Below are positions 1 to 9,731 of a DNA stretch of 64,000 nucleotides, piece after piece. Where the stretch lies: NCBI GenBank assembly GCA_016793635.1, contig JAEUMD010000019.1, positions 124,001 to 188,000 of the forward strand, given 5' to 3'. Within the stretch, counting starts at the first letter, position 1, and each line of letters opens with the position of its first letter. Origin of the DNA: Hyphomicrobiaceae bacterium (GTDB lineage: Bacteria; Pseudomonadota; Alphaproteobacteria; Rhizobiales; Hyphomicrobiaceae). A program made the translations under genes and the position numbers. Below the pieces are notes generated by a model that did no database searches, had not been told where the DNA came from, and was given only the letters and a program-made list of their open reading frames with translations.

Positions 1-781
1 CGCCGAACGACGAGACGATGGCACCTGCGTGGCCCATGCGGCGGCCCTTCGGCGCGGAGAGGCCCGCGATGTATGCCGCGACCGGCTTCTTCATGTGCTG
101 GGCTGCGTACTGCCCCGCTTCGGCCTCTTGCGGACCGCCGATCTCGCCGATCATGAGCACCATGTCGGTCTCGGGGTCCTTCTCGAACTCCTCGAGAATG
201 TCACGGAACGACGAGCCGTTGATCGGGTCGCCGCCGATGCCGACGCTGGTCGACACGCCGATACCGAGCGCCTTCATCTGCGACGCTGCCTCGTAGCCGA
301 GGGTGCCCGAGCGGCCGATGATGCCGACCCGGCCGGCCTTGTAGATGTGACCAGGCATGATGCCGAGCATGGCGCGGCCGGGCGAGATGGTGCCGGCGCA
401 GTTCGGCCCGGTCAGCTTCATGCGCGCTTCCTTCTTGTAGCGGCGCATGTAGCGCTTCACGCGGATCATGTCCTGAGCCGGAATGCCGTCGGTGATGCAG
501 ACGCAGTACTTGATGCCCGCATCCGCCGCTTCCATGATCGCGTCGGCGGCGAAGGGCGGCGGCACGAAGACGATGGACGCCTCCGCACCCGTCTCGACGA
601 CAGCGCCCTTCACGGTGTTGAACACAGGGCGGCCGAGGTGCGTGGTGCCACCCTTGCCGGGCGTGACACCGCCGACGACGTTGGAGCCGTAATCGATCAT
701 TTCCTGCGAGTGGAACGTGCCGATCCGACCGGTGAACCCCTGGATGAGGATCGGCGTATTCTCGTTGATGAAGATGGCCAT
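1..781 (-). CDS. mtkB: Malate-CoA ligase subunit alpha (partial)
   Basis: Alpha subunit of an ATP-dependent acid-CoA ligase of the succinyl-CoA synthetase family. The reading frame runs from an ATG at 781 off the left edge, giving about 260 codons. The start region reads [19 protein letters not shown] and is followed by the nucleotide-binding fold typical of the family ([28 protein letters not shown]). It lies 15 bp downstream of the beta subunit, so the two are co-transcribed. Sequence alone does not separate malate-CoA ligase from succinyl-CoA ligase; the neighbouring sga and mcl genes make malate thiokinase of the serine cycle the likely role. The C-terminus and the phospho-His region are outside the window. 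Confidence 0.85.
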   Translation of the reverse strand, partial: MAIFINENTPILIQGFTGRIGTFHSQEMIDYGSNVVGGVTPGKGGTTHLGRPVFNTVKGAVVETGAEASIVFVPPPFAADAIMEAADAGIKYCVCITDGIPAQDMIRVKRYMRRYKKEARMKLTGPNCAGTISPGRAMLGIMPGHIYKAGRVGIIGRSGTLGYEAASQMKALGIGVSTSVGIGGDPINGSSFRDILEEFEKDPETDMVLMIGEIGGPQEAEAGQYAAQHMKKPVAAYIAGLSAPKGRRMGHAGAIVSSFG

Positions 782-796
782 GTTCGAGATCCTCCC

Positions 797-1975
797 TTAG
801 GCGGCGGCTTTCGCGCTCTTGGCGGCGGCGACGGCTTTCTCGGCCGCCTCGCGCAGGTTTTCGGCAGTGATGATCGGCAGGTTGGACTGCTCTAGGATCT
901 TGCGACCCTCCTCGTGGTTCGTGCCCGCAAGGCGCACGACGACTGGCATCTTGATGTCGATCTCGCGGATCGCCTCGACGACGCCTTTTGCCACCCAGTC
1001 GCAGCGGTTGATGCCGGCGAACACATTGACCAGGAGCGCTTTGACGTTCTTGTCCTTGAGCACAGCGCGGAACGATTTCTGCACACGCTCAGGCGAAGCA
1101 CCGCCGCCGATGTCGAGGAAGTTCGCCGGTTCACCCCCCGCCAGCTTGATCATGTCGAGCGTGGCCATCGCCAGGCCGGCGCCGTTCACGACGCAGCCGA
1201 TGTCTCCATCGAGACCGACGTAGGAAAGGCCACGATCGGAAGCGTAGGTCTCGCGCGGATCCTCCTGGCTCTTATCGCGCAGCTCGGAGATCTGCGGCCG
1301 GCGGAACAGCGCGTTCTCGTCGAAGCTCATCTTCGCGTCGAGAGCGAGAACGTTGCGATCCTTGGTGATGACGAGCGGGTTGATCTCCACCATCGTCGCG
1401 TCGAGATCGCGGAAGGCGCGGTAGGCGCCGAGGATCAGACGCTCGACACGCTGCACGAGATCGGGCTCGATGCCGAGGCCGAATACGATCTCGCGGGCCT
1501 GGAACGCCTGCATGCCGACTGCCGGGTCGACCGCGACGCGCAGGATGGAGTCCGGCTCCTTTTTCGAAATCTCCTCGATCTCCATGCCGCCCGCCGCCGA
1601 GGCGACGACGACGATGCGCTCAGCCGCACGGTCCATCACATAGGAGAGATAGAATTCACGGTCGATGTCGGTCGCCTCTTCGATGTAGAGGCGCGAGACG
1701 AGCTTGCCCTGGGGGCCGGTCTGGATCGTGGCCAGACGCTTGCCGAGCAGCTCGTCGGCGGCGCTCCACAGGTCGTGGTCGTTGCGGCAGAGCTTGATGC
1801 CGCCGGCCTTGCCGCGGGCGCCCGAATGGATTTGCGCCTTCACCACCCACTTCGATCCGCCAATCTCGTTGGCGCGATAGGTAGCCTGCTCCGGGCTGTA
1901 GGCGAGTCCACCGCGCGGGATCGGCACCCCGAACTTTGCGAGCAGCTCCTTGGCCTGATACTCGTGAATGTCCAT
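797..1975 (-). CDS. mtkA: Malate-CoA ligase subunit beta
   Basis: Grasp-type beta subunit, 392 aa, that with MtkB makes malyl-CoA from malate, CoA and ATP in the serine cycle. It opens with [18 protein letters not shown], the family signature, then an ATP-grasp domain ([16 protein letters not shown]) and a C-terminal CoA-ligase domain ([26 protein letters not shown]). ATG 1975 is preferred to the GTG three bases upstream because AAGGAGGA sits at the right distance from it. It is in an operon with mcl upstream (about 150 bp gap) and mtkB downstream. Malate rather than succinate specificity is inferred from the neighbours. Confidence 0.88.
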   Translation of the reverse strand: MDIHEYQAKELLAKFGVPIPRGGLAYSPEQATYRANEIGGSKWVVKAQIHSGARGKAGGIKLCRNDHDLWSAADELLGKRLATIQTGPQGKLVSRLYIEEATDIDREFYLSYVMDRAAERIVVVASAAGGMEIEEISKKEPDSILRVAVDPAVGMQAFQAREIVFGLGIEPDLVQRVERLILGAYRAFRDLDATMVEINPLVITKDRNVLALDAKMSFDENALFRRPQISELRDKSQEDPRETYASDRGLSYVGLDGDIGCVVNGAGLAMATLDMIKLAGGEPANFLDIGGGASPERVQKSFRAVLKDKNVKALLVNVFAGINRCDWVAKGVVEAIREIDIKMPVVVRLAGTNHEEGRKILEQSNLPIITAENLREAAEKAVAAAKSAKAAA

Positions 1976-2128
1976 CACGGTCCTCCTTGCGAGTTTTTTC
2001 TCGGCGTTATCGTTTCATGTTCTTGTTGGCTTCCGGGGGCGGGAAGCTCGCGAGAGTGGCGGTCGGCGCTTCGATCGTCCGCCGCTGTCGGAAAGACCGC
2101 GCGGCGGACGCTCGCAAGCTCGTCGGGC

Positions 2129-3082
2129 TCAGCCACCTCTGGCGGCGCCTGCCTTAATGGCATCTGCGACGATGAGGATGTTGCGCGCCATCTTTTCAGA
2201 CGCCGCGTCGATCATCTTGCCGTCGAGCGACGCCGCGCCCTTGCCTTGCGCTTCCGCTTCCTTCAGCGCAGCGATAATGCGATGCGCCTTGTCGACCTCG
2301 GCGGGCAGCGGCGAGAACACCGCGTTGGCGAGCTCGATCTGCGAAGGATGGATTGCCCATTTGCCTTCGATGCCGAGAGCCGCGGCACGCTTGGCGGCGG
2401 CGGTGTAACCATCGGGATCGGAGAAGTCGCCGAACGGTCCGTCGATGGGACGCAGGCCGTAGGCGCGGCAGGAGACGGTCATGCGCGACAGCGCGAAGTG
2501 CCACTGGTCTCCGGGATAGTCGGGATTGAGGCCACCGATCACGACAGTGCGGGCCTTATTGAAGGCGGCGTAATCTGCGACGCCGAAGTGCATCGACTCG
2601 AGACGGCTCGGTGCCGCGGCGATCGCCTCGACGTTGGCCATGCCGAGCGGCGTTTCGATGAGCGCTTCCGTACCGACGCGGTGCGGCAGGGACTTGGCGA
2701 CCTCGATCTGGCTCATCAGGCACTCGACCATATAGACGTCGGCCGGCACGCCCACTTTCGGGATGAGGATCGTGTCGAGCCGCGAGCCGGCCTGCTCCAT
2801 GATATCGACGACGTCGCGATACATGTAGTGCGTGTCGAGGCCGTTGATGCGGACCGATACGCTCTTGCCTGCGCCCTTCCAATCGAGATCATTCAGAGCC
2901 TGGATGATGTTCTTGCGCGCCTGCTCTTTGTCCGGCGGCGCCACTGCGTCCTCGCAATCGAGGAACACGTAGTCGGCAGCGCTCTTGATGGCGCGGTCGA
3001 TCATCGTCGGGTTGGAGCCCGGAACAGCGAGGTAGGAGCGCTGCAGGCGCTGCTTGCGAACGGGATAAAGGGTATAGCTCAT
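2129..3082 (-). CDS. mcl: Malyl-CoA lyase (CitE-like CoA ester lyase)
   Basis: HpcH/HpaI-type TIM-barrel lyase, 317 aa, expected to cleave malyl-CoA into acetyl-CoA and glyoxylate, the step after malate-CoA ligase in the serine cycle. Family motifs visible are SYLAVPGSNP, YVFLDCEDAVAP (metal-binding acidic residues) and SVRINGLDT. An upstream extension of 40 codons is open, but ATG 3082 has a strong GAGAGGAAA ribosome binding site and matches the family's usual N-terminus. It sits between sga and mtkA on the same strand. Malyl-CoA rather than citramalyl-CoA is inferred from context. Confidence 0.88.
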   Translation of the reverse strand: MSYTLYPVRKQRLQRSYLAVPGSNPTMIDRAIKSAADYVFLDCEDAVAPPDKEQARKNIIQALNDLDWKGAGKSVSVRINGLDTHYMYRDVVDIMEQAGSRLDTILIPKVGVPADVYMVECLMSQIEVAKSLPHRVGTEALIETPLGMANVEAIAAAPSRLESMHFGVADYAAFNKARTVVIGGLNPDYPGDQWHFALSRMTVSCRAYGLRPIDGPFGDFSDPDGYTAAAKRAAALGIEGKWAIHPSQIELANAVFSPLPAEVDKAHRIIAALKEAEAQGKGAASLDGKMIDAASEKMARNILIVADAIKAGAARGG

Positions 3083-3204
3083 TGCCGGCGTTTCCTCTCG
3101 TGAGACTTGGCACGCTGGAGCGCGAACCTTTTTTAATTGGGCGGAGCGTTGCACCGCTCTCGTGCTGCTCGACTGACGCGAGCTTGGGGCGTCACCCCAC
3201 ATTC

Positions 3205-3237
3205 TCCTCTACCGCGCGTCAAGCACGCGGTAGAGGA
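3205..3237 (-). other. 12-bp hairpin between sga and mcl
   Basis: A perfect 12-bp inverted repeat with a 9-nt loop follows the sga stop codon immediately and precedes mcl. There is no U-tract on the minus strand, so it is not a classical terminator. It may be a processing or stability element, or a partial terminator that sets the ratio of sga to mcl-mtkAB transcripts. Confidence 0.6.
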
Positions 3238-3248
3238 AGAGGCTGGCA

Positions 3249-4466
3249 TCAGGCAGCCTTGGCCTTCTCCGGTTCACGGCTGGTCGCGGACTTGATCGCT
3301 GTCTTGGAGAAATACTCGGCGGCGGCACCGGTGCCGGAGCCGAACTTGATCGGCGCGCCGCAGTCCTTGAGCGCCATTTCGGCGGCGAACAGCGCCGAGC
3401 CGACCATACCCTCGTCGAGCGCGCCCAGGTGGCCGATGCGGAAAACGCGGCCGTTGAGCTTGTTGAGGCCGGTGCCGAACGAGGTGTTGTAGCGGTAGTA
3501 GGCCGTCTTCAGCACCTGCACGGCGTCGACGCTCTCGGGAACATAGATCGCCGACACCGTGTCGGAGTGCCACTTGGACTCCTTGGCGACGAGCTTCAGG
3601 CCCCAAGCATCGACGGCGGCGCGCACACCGCAGGCGAGACGATGGTGGCGGGCGAAGATGTTTTCGATGCCCTCGGCGAAGATCAGGTCGAGAGACGCGC
3701 GCAGGCCGCGGATGAGCTGCGTCGCCGGCGTATACGGGAAGTATCCGAGATCGTTCGTCTTGATCATGTCCTCGAACGAGAAGAAGCAGCGGTTCATGCG
3801 GCCGTTGAGCGTCTTGTTCGCGTCGAGCGCCTTCTGGCTGACGGCGAGGATGCCGAGGCCGGTCGGAAGCATGAAGCCCTTCTGCGAGCCCGAGACGCAG
3901 CAGTCGACGCCCCATTCGCCCATGCGCATGTCGAGCGAACCGACCGAGGAGACACCGTCGACCAACAGCAGCGCCGGATGCTTGGCATCGTCCAGCGCCT
4001 TGCGCACTCCGGCGATGTTGCTCGAGACACCCGTTGCCGTCTCGTTGTGAGTGGCGAACACCGCCTTGATCTCGTGGCCTTTGTCCTTGGCGAGGATGTC
4101 GGCGTACTTCTCCAGCGGCACACCCGTGCCCCACTCCTCGTCACACAGGATCACCTTGAGGCCGAGACGCTCGGCCATGTCGACCCACAGCAGCGAGAAC
4201 TGGCCGAAGCGCGACATCAGAACGGTATCGCCGATGGCGAGCGTGTTCTGGATCGCGGACTCCCAGGCTCCGGTTCCCGACGACGGGAAGATGAAAACGC
4301 GGCCGTCCTTCATTTTGAAGACCTTCTTCAGGTCCTCGAAAATCGGCAGCGTGAACTTGGGGAACTCCGGCGAGCGCATGTCTTCCATCGGCAGGTTCAT
4401 CGCCATGCGCACGGCGTCGGGGATGTTCGTCGGGCCGGGGATGAAAAGGTGCGGCTGGACTAGCAT
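3249..4466 (-). CDS. sga: Serine-glyoxylate aminotransferase
   Basis: Class V PLP-dependent aminotransferase, 405 aa, converting serine and glyoxylate to hydroxypyruvate and glycine; it recycles the glyoxylate released by malyl-CoA lyase. Motifs include the N-terminal FIPGPTNIPDAVRMAMN, SSVGSLDMRMGEWGVD, and the PLP lysine in SGSQKGFMLPTGLG. ATG 4466 is chosen over an in-frame start 45 bp upstream because GGAGGAGA precedes it. It is the first gene of the minus-strand serine-cycle unit, so transcription should begin in the 630-bp gap upstream. hpr, mtdA, fch and ppc are not seen in this window. Confidence 0.9.
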   Translation of the reverse strand: MLVQPHLFIPGPTNIPDAVRMAMNLPMEDMRSPEFPKFTLPIFEDLKKVFKMKDGRVFIFPSSGTGAWESAIQNTLAIGDTVLMSRFGQFSLLWVDMAERLGLKVILCDEEWGTGVPLEKYADILAKDKGHEIKAVFATHNETATGVSSNIAGVRKALDDAKHPALLLVDGVSSVGSLDMRMGEWGVDCCVSGSQKGFMLPTGLGILAVSQKALDANKTLNGRMNRCFFSFEDMIKTNDLGYFPYTPATQLIRGLRASLDLIFAEGIENIFARHHRLACGVRAAVDAWGLKLVAKESKWHSDTVSAIYVPESVDAVQVLKTAYYRYNTSFGTGLNKLNGRVFRIGHLGALDEGMVGSALFAAEMALKDCGAPIKFGSGTGAAAEYFSKTAIKSATSREPEKAKAA

Positions 4467-5096
4467 TGTCGTCTCCTCCAGGTGCTCGCTCGTTGTTTCA
4501 CTGGGCTGCACAGCGGAAGGCGATGCGTCGCTTGGGGCGAGCTGTTACCGCGAAAGGACGGCTGTCCAGGCGGCGTCGGCTACGTTCGTCCTGCGGGCAA
4601 TTGGCGTGTGCAACCGCGGCGACAATCGTTCGGATCGCGAGGCGTCACAACACCCGGAAGACCAGCCGGCGAGACGGGGCGGGTAGCGCTTATTCACCCT
4701 GTCGGGCGGGTTTGACCCGCTCGGGTAGGACAGGAGCAACTCGTTCGGGTGGGAGTGTCTGCGGTTTGCAGCGCGCACACGGCGCGGTGGCTTCAAGGTG
4801 CGTCAGGATGGCGCGGACGCGACCACACAGGACCGCTCCGCGATGCACCAGTCGTCGACACGCGCTGGAGGCGGTCGAAAAGAAGGCGGACACATGCAGG
4901 TTGCACGATGATGCGCCGCACAAATGCACCTTCGCACTTGCGGAACAAGAATGCAATCTTGCTTTCGTCGGAAGCGGCGGCGGGAAGGCGTCTTTGCCTC
5001 AACAGCCGGAACGGAGCGGCTGCGCCCATCGGGCTCACGCAAGCTCAGCAGGGGCTCATTGTGCTGCGGTCGGCTGCAGGACTGGCTCCCACGATC
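4467..5096. other. Intergenic region upstream of the serine-cycle operon
   Basis: 630 bp without a convincing gene. It should hold the promoter of sga-mcl-mtkAB. A nested inverted repeat lies at 4698-4734 (6-bp outer arms at 4698-4703 and 4729-4734 around a 6-bp stem at 4706-4720). Short frames here have no homology-like features. No confident operator was identified. Confidence 0.5.
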
Positions 5097-5804
5097 TCAG
5101 GCGCGCTCTTCATCCTCGTCGATCGGCAACGCGATCGGATGGGGATGGTTCGCCGCGCCGGGTGACGACATGTAGAGCGCGACGGCCATGGCACGGTTCT
5201 TCACCCCGAGCTTATCGTAGAGGTTCTTGAGGTGGTATTTCACGGTGTTGCCCGAGATGCCGAACCGCGCGCCGATTTGCAGATTGGTCCAGCCTTGGGC
5301 TAGCGCGCCGAGCAGTTCACGCTCGCGCTTCGTCAGCAGGTCGATCGGGTCGGTGGCGATGCGTTCGATATCGATATAGGGCAGGCACATGCGCCCGCGC
5401 GACACACTCGCCAGCGTGTCGAGCAACATCGCCGGATCGTCGTTGCGCGAAACGAAGCCCCAAGCGCCCGCGCGTACGGCCTGGCGCAGGATATCGGGGC
5501 TGTCCTCGCTTGCGTAGATCACCGTCCGCAGCGAGAGCTGGCGGCGCTTCGCCGTCGCCATCAGATCGCAGGCCGACATGTCCGGCAGAGTCCAACCGGT
5601 GACGGCGATAATCGAGCGATGCTGCTGGCAGCAGTCGAGCAGCTCCGTGCCGCGTTCGACGGCGGCCGCGACCGCGTAACGGCCGTCCCGCGACAGGAAA
5701 TCGAATAGTCCTGCGCGGACGACCGCATTGCGATCGGCGATCACGAGGGTCGGCCGAGGGTAAGCCTCGGGCGCTGCGGGAGCCATGGCGGCCTGTTCTG
5801 ACAT
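5097..5804 (-). CDS. LuxR-type response regulator with degenerate receiver
   Basis: 235-aa transcription factor with an N-terminal receiver-like domain (about residues 18-130) and a C-terminal LuxR/FixJ HTH (LLTKRERELLGALAQGWTN, then IGARFGISGNTVKYHLKNLY). The receiver has lost key residues: where the phospho-acceptor Asp should precede the TLPDM element there is Gly (TGWTLPDM), the usual acidic pair near the start reads DR, and the conserved Lys is Arg (FVSRNDD). It is therefore probably phosphorylation-independent. The next gene on the same strand is sga, 630 bp downstream, so it could regulate the serine cycle; that link is positional inference only. Confidence 0.8.
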   Translation of the reverse strand: MSEQAAMAPAAPEAYPRPTLVIADRNAVVRAGLFDFLSRDGRYAVAAAVERGTELLDCCQQHRSIIAVTGWTLPDMSACDLMATAKRRQLSLRTVIYASEDSPDILRQAVRAGAWGFVSRNDDPAMLLDTLASVSRGRMCLPYIDIERIATDPIDLLTKRERELLGALAQGWTNLQIGARFGISGNTVKYHLKNLYDKLGVKNRAMAVALYMSSPGAANHPHPIALPIDEDEERA

Positions 5805-6231
5805 GTCAGCGACGCCGGGGACTGGGAGATGATTCGCAATGTGTCCGGGGCGTACCGGCTTCGGTCGCGCGTGCTGAATGGGTCATCGTTATTGTTCTTT
5901 TCCCCAAAACGTCAGGTCTTTTGGCAGGTCGGCCGCACGTTGGCGGCGGGGCGAGTCTCCTCGTCTACGACTTTAGCCCAGGGCGTGGGTCGAATGCCAG
6001 ATCGATGGCGGCGGCACGTGCGCGCGGCTGTTGTTTTCAATTGCCACGCACATACTCGGCCCGAGATTGCTGCCGACCATGAGGGAAACGCCCGGAGCTT
6101 TGCCCCCTGTCTGAGAGGGCGCGTTGTCCTTCGGCAGTTGGGAAGCCGGATGGCGGAACGGCTCCCCACCCGTCAACGGCCTTCGAACTCAGATCGAGCT
6201 CGGATCGATGGCCGCGAGCGGTTGGGGGAGA
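5805..6231. other. Intergenic, no gene seen
   Basis: 427 bp between the regulator and the next minus-strand gene. Short frames exist on both strands but lack a ribosome binding site or recognisable sequence. It presumably contains the promoter of the regulator gene. Confidence 0.4.
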
Positions 6232-6909
6232 TTATGCTGCCAGCGGCTCCGGCAGACGGGCCGGCGCCGGGCGGCGGACGACAGCGCGCGTCGGCTGCGG
6301 GAACAGGGTGAGTTGGCTGGCAGCCGGACGAGGCGCAAAAACGGCCGCAAGCTCGGTCTTCAATTGCTCGAGAGCATAATCCGCAGCGTCGAGCTGGCGT
6401 GCGGCACCGAGGTGCATGGTTTGGCTATCACGGGTCGCGGTGATGGCACGGTTGACGCGTATTTCGAGCAGCTCGATCTGGCGCTCGACCGTCAGCCGGG
6501 CCGGAAGTGGCGCGACGGCTGCGACGACTGTCGCGGGGCGGCGTAGGGCGAGCAACCGGCCGGCGCCGGCGCGGCTACGGTCCAGCAGGGCGGCGGAGGC
6601 CACCGGCTTGGCCGAGGAGGCCGAACGGACAGGAGCCGCGACGGACTCGGCGACGGCGGCATTGTCTTTCACCCAGGTCGCAGGCTCGACAACCACGGCC
6701 GCGCGGCGTGCGCGCGCCTTGCGACGGCGCTCCTGCCACGCGCGAACATGTGCAGCGAAATCGGGAATCGGCAGCGACAGACCGAGTTCTGCAGTGCTCA
6801 CACCCGCAGCAATCGGCCGGCCGATCCACATCGTGACGAGACCGGCGACGATCAACAGCGCCGAGATCGGGCTCAGATCGAAAGCTGAAATGTTGACCAG
6901 AAAGCTCAT
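6232..6909 (-). CDS. Hypothetical membrane-anchored protein
   Basis: 225 aa, no family recognised. One N-terminal hydrophobic segment (about residues 14-32, ISALLIVAGLVTMWIGRPI) is followed by a very basic stretch (ERRRKARARRAA) and an Ala/Val-rich region. A helical segment near residues 150-190 (ERQIELLEIRVNRAI, LDAADYALEQLKTELAAVF) looks able to form a coiled coil. Likely an inner-membrane protein with a cytoplasmic tail. It is a single gene with gaps on both sides. Confidence 0.55.
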   Translation of the reverse strand: MSFLVNISAFDLSPISALLIVAGLVTMWIGRPIAAGVSTAELGLSLPIPDFAAHVRAWQERRRKARARRAAVVVEPATWVKDNAAVAESVAAPVRSASSAKPVASAALLDRSRAGAGRLLALRRPATVVAAVAPLPARLTVERQIELLEIRVNRAITATRDSQTMHLGAARQLDAADYALEQLKTELAAVFAPRPAASQLTLFPQPTRAVVRRPAPARLPEPLAA

Positions 6910-7161
6910 CCGGCGAATACCCCGAAGCGTTTCCTGCGAATTGTTTCGTCAAACTCTGGCGTTATTCGCCGAAAATGACAATTCTGAATTTGCGCCACAT
7001 TCAAACATAGTTCCGCTCCACCCGCCTGTCGATTCGACCGGCGCGGAAACTTCAAATTGCCGCCCATTTCGATAACTTTTGGTTAACGATGCCGGGCCGC
7101 GACGCCGCGTTTCGACGGCGCCGCCAATTCAGGCCATTGGAGTTGCATGTCGACGGCGAAA

Positions 7162-7776
7162 TCAGCTACCCGCGTCGCCTTGTGATGGCGGGGCAAATCG
7201 GAAATGTCCGGTAATCTGCGCCGCGAACAGCCAATCCTCCTCGGCGACGCCCCAGCCGCGATTGTGCAGCACCAGTGGAACACCGGACGACGACTTGCGA
7301 TCCGATACGATGGCAATGTGAGTTTTCGAGAAATGCCCGTCCGGTACATAGTATGTGACGATATCCCCCGGCGCGTAGAGCGCGGCGTCCTTGCCGACGC
7401 CCAGCGACCGGCCCTTTCGCGAGAAGAATGTGCGCAGCACCGGCACGCGGCGATGATCGATATTCGTGTCGCCCGTGCCCGCGCCGGCCTTTTGCACCAG
7501 AACCTGGAGATCAATTCCAAGCGAGCGATAGGCGCGCACGACGACATCGGTGCAAACGCCGAAATACCAGGGCACGTCTCCCATCGGATAATCGATTTTA
7601 CGATAGGCCGGGTTGTAGATCACCGGAATCCAGGTTTGCTTGCGCGCCGCCGCCACCAGCCGCTCCCCGAAATCCGATTTAGAATCCCCTGACGCGGCAT
7701 CCGAACCGCCAATTAGAAACGATGCGAGCAAAAGATGTGCGAGGAACCCTTTTGCGATGCGAATTACGTGCGTCAT
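7162..7776 (-). CDS. DUF1287 secreted protein (short paralogue)
   Basis: 204 aa with a signal peptide (to about residue 27) and a DUF1287 domain, an NlpC/P60-like fold of unknown substrate. Conserved stretches are YFGVCTDVVVRAYRSLGIDLQ (catalytic-type Cys), DTNIDHRRVPVLRTFF, YAPGDIVTYYV, HIAIVSD and LVLHNRGWG (His), consistent with a Cys-His hydrolase acting in the periplasm, possibly on peptidoglycan. The next gene upstream on the same strand is a larger DUF1287 paralogue, so the pair arose by tandem duplication. The enzymatic role is inferred from the motif layout. Confidence 0.75.
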   Translation of the reverse strand: MTHVIRIAKGFLAHLLLASFLIGGSDAASGDSKSDFGERLVAAARKQTWIPVIYNPAYRKIDYPMGDVPWYFGVCTDVVVRAYRSLGIDLQVLVQKAGAGTGDTNIDHRRVPVLRTFFSRKGRSLGVGKDAALYAPGDIVTYYVPDGHFSKTHIAIVSDRKSSSGVPLVLHNRGWGVAEEDWLFAAQITGHFRFAPPSQGDAGS

Positions 7777-7866
7777 GAATATGGCTGGTCCCTTGTGCGG
7801 CCGAGGAGCACAAGTTGACCACGTGCGTTGGCCGCAAGTGCGGCGGCTACCGTGCGCTTTCCAGCC

Positions 7867-9603
7867 TCAGTGCTGAAGTGTCTTACGCTGCGCCGGGGAA
7901 AGCGTCGCCATGTTGGCACCGGCAAGGGACTGCTGCATTGCCGTGCGCTGGGAATTCGCCTGGGCGCCGCCGGGCACCGCTTGCCGGGCCGAAGTGTGCC
8001 GCGCCGGCGCGCTGCGGTGTTCACGCCGTGCCTTGGCAGGTGCCAGCAGTGGGCGCTGCGTGCGGGTAAATCCGGCCGTGCTCCCGAGCTGCGGCGACTG
8101 TGCGGCCGCGGTATCCGCTCCGGCCTGCCGGATAGGCGGGTGGCCATCGTAGCGGTAATGGCCGGTGATGCGATCGACGAACAAACCGTCCTCGAGCTGC
8201 GGTCCCCAGCCCCTGTTGTGCACGATCATCGGCGCGCCCGATGGGCCGATGCGGTCAGATACCACCGCGATGTGAGAGCGTGACCCCGAGTTCTGCGGGC
8301 GATCGTAAGTGACGATGTCGCCGGGCTCGTAATCCTCGCCATACGAGGTCACCGGCAGACTCTGGCCGGCGCGAACGAAGAAGCGGCGCAACGTCTCCGT
8401 TCGCCGGTGATCGATATTGGTATCGCCCGAGCCGACGCGTGCGCGCTGAACCGCCACTTGGAGATCGACGCCGAGCGCGCGATAGGCGCGGATCACCACG
8501 TCCGTGCAGACGCCGTAAAGGCCCGAAACGTCGCCCCCAGGATAGGAAATCCGCCGGTAGGCATCGTTGTAGATCGTGAACTGATCGAGCTGGCTCATGG
8601 CTGCCGCTGCCAACCGGCGACCGAATTCGAAGCCAGCGATATTCGACGGCAGGTTGGCGGGCACGGCCACGCTGGCGAGCGCCGGGGCCGCCACGATGCA
8701 ACGCGGATCGCTGATGGCGGCGTTGACGGAACCTGCCGGTCCGCCGAGGTTTCCGGCGGCGGGATCGGCCAACGTCGCTGACGGAGGAATTGCTGGCGCC
8801 GGTATCGCCGAGGGTTCCTCGCGCTCGGAGATCAGCCCTTCCGGCGGGATGGTCGCGTCGATGGCGGCCACCCGCTCTGCGGGCGGCGCAGCCGAAGTCG
8901 TCGAAGTTGGCAATTTCGATGCGTCGATTGCTGTTGGCGGCGCCGCATTCGCGACGATCGGCACACCTGCCGTTACGCCTGCCGTATCGGACGCCAAGTC
9001 GGCGCCAGGCGTACTCGCATCGACTCCCCGCACCTCAACCGGCGGCGCAGCAGCGACCCGGGCTCCATCAGTCATCGGCGCGACGGATGGCGCCGGCTCG
9101 GGCCGCGCGGCGGCGATCTCTGCCGCCCCCGGGCGGGCCGCGATCACGGCCGGCGGCTCGGTGTTTGGCTGTAAAGCGCGTTCGGCGGCGCGCGACGGTA
9201 AAGAGGCTGGTGCGCGCTCTGCGAGAACCGAGCGGAGTTTCTTCTCGAAGTGGATACCCGAGCTCAGCGCAATGGCGGCCGCGAGCAGCACGAACGGCAT
9301 CAGCAGCAGCGCGAGAGCATCGCGGTCGTCGCGGGAATAGCCAGCCGCGACCGCTGCGACGCTCGGCATCCTGCGCACCGCGCGGCGGCCAAAACTACCG
9401 AATAGATCGCCCGCTGCCCTGGTCCAGGCGTTCATGTCGCCAGCCAAGGCAGTGATCCGCCCGGCGGCCTGGCCCCATGTTGCATGCGCCCGCCGGGCAC
9501 TGCCGAAGGCCTGCCTTCGCCCACCGCGCGACGGCACCGCGACGGGCCGCGACGGCTTGCGCCGCGGCTTCGCATGGTGCTTGCGATGTGCCTGTTTCTT
9601 CAT
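7867..9603 (-). CDS. Large membrane-anchored DUF1287 protein
   Basis: 578 aa. Start ATG 9603 is chosen over a longer frame because of the preceding GGTGGACAG. Layout: basic N-terminus (KKQAHRKHHAKPRRKP), a hydrophobic anchor near residues 105-125 (LALLLMPFVLLAAAIALSS), a long Ala/Pro-rich linker, a DUF1287 domain at about residues 330-500 (LYGVCTDVVIRAYRALGVDLQ, GDTNIDHRRTETLRRFF, HIAVVSD, MIVHNRGWG), and a basic tail. The domain closely resembles that of the neighbouring short paralogue. The linker suggests a domain reaching into the periplasm or cell wall. Confidence 0.75.
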   Translation of the reverse strand: MKKQAHRKHHAKPRRKPSRPVAVPSRGGRRQAFGSARRAHATWGQAAGRITALAGDMNAWTRAAGDLFGSFGRRAVRRMPSVAAVAAGYSRDDRDALALLLMPFVLLAAAIALSSGIHFEKKLRSVLAERAPASLPSRAAERALQPNTEPPAVIAARPGAAEIAAARPEPAPSVAPMTDGARVAAAPPVEVRGVDASTPGADLASDTAGVTAGVPIVANAAPPTAIDASKLPTSTTSAAPPAERVAAIDATIPPEGLISEREEPSAIPAPAIPPSATLADPAAGNLGGPAGSVNAAISDPRCIVAAPALASVAVPANLPSNIAGFEFGRRLAAAAMSQLDQFTIYNDAYRRISYPGGDVSGLYGVCTDVVIRAYRALGVDLQVAVQRARVGSGDTNIDHRRTETLRRFFVRAGQSLPVTSYGEDYEPGDIVTYDRPQNSGSRSHIAVVSDRIGPSGAPMIVHNRGWGPQLEDGLFVDRITGHYRYDGHPPIRQAGADTAAAQSPQLGSTAGFTRTQRPLLAPAKARREHRSAPARHTSARQAVPGGAQANSQRTAMQQSLAGANMATLSPAQRKTLQH

Positions 9604-9731
9604 CTGTCCACCGCCACCGGCCAAAGCAGGCCGGGCGAAACCGTTTTCAACGCAACGAGGATGCCAGAATTCATCAGTAAAACAATGACCTTCTTCGCCG
9701 TCTGAAGATTTGAGTCGTCTTTCGTGGCAAA

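Noticed and set aside
29-895. Long plus-strand frame opposite mtkB
   Set aside because: Antisense shadow of the malate-CoA ligase alpha subunit in GC-rich DNA; its sequence is Arg/Asp/His-rich with no domain.
914-3103. 729-codon plus-strand frame opposite mtkA and mcl
   Set aside because: Shadow of two well-recognised minus-strand genes; composition is typical of antisense frames.
4690-5038. Small genes in the 630-bp gap upstream of sga
   Set aside because: Several overlapping frames on both strands, none with a ribosome binding site or recognisable sequence.
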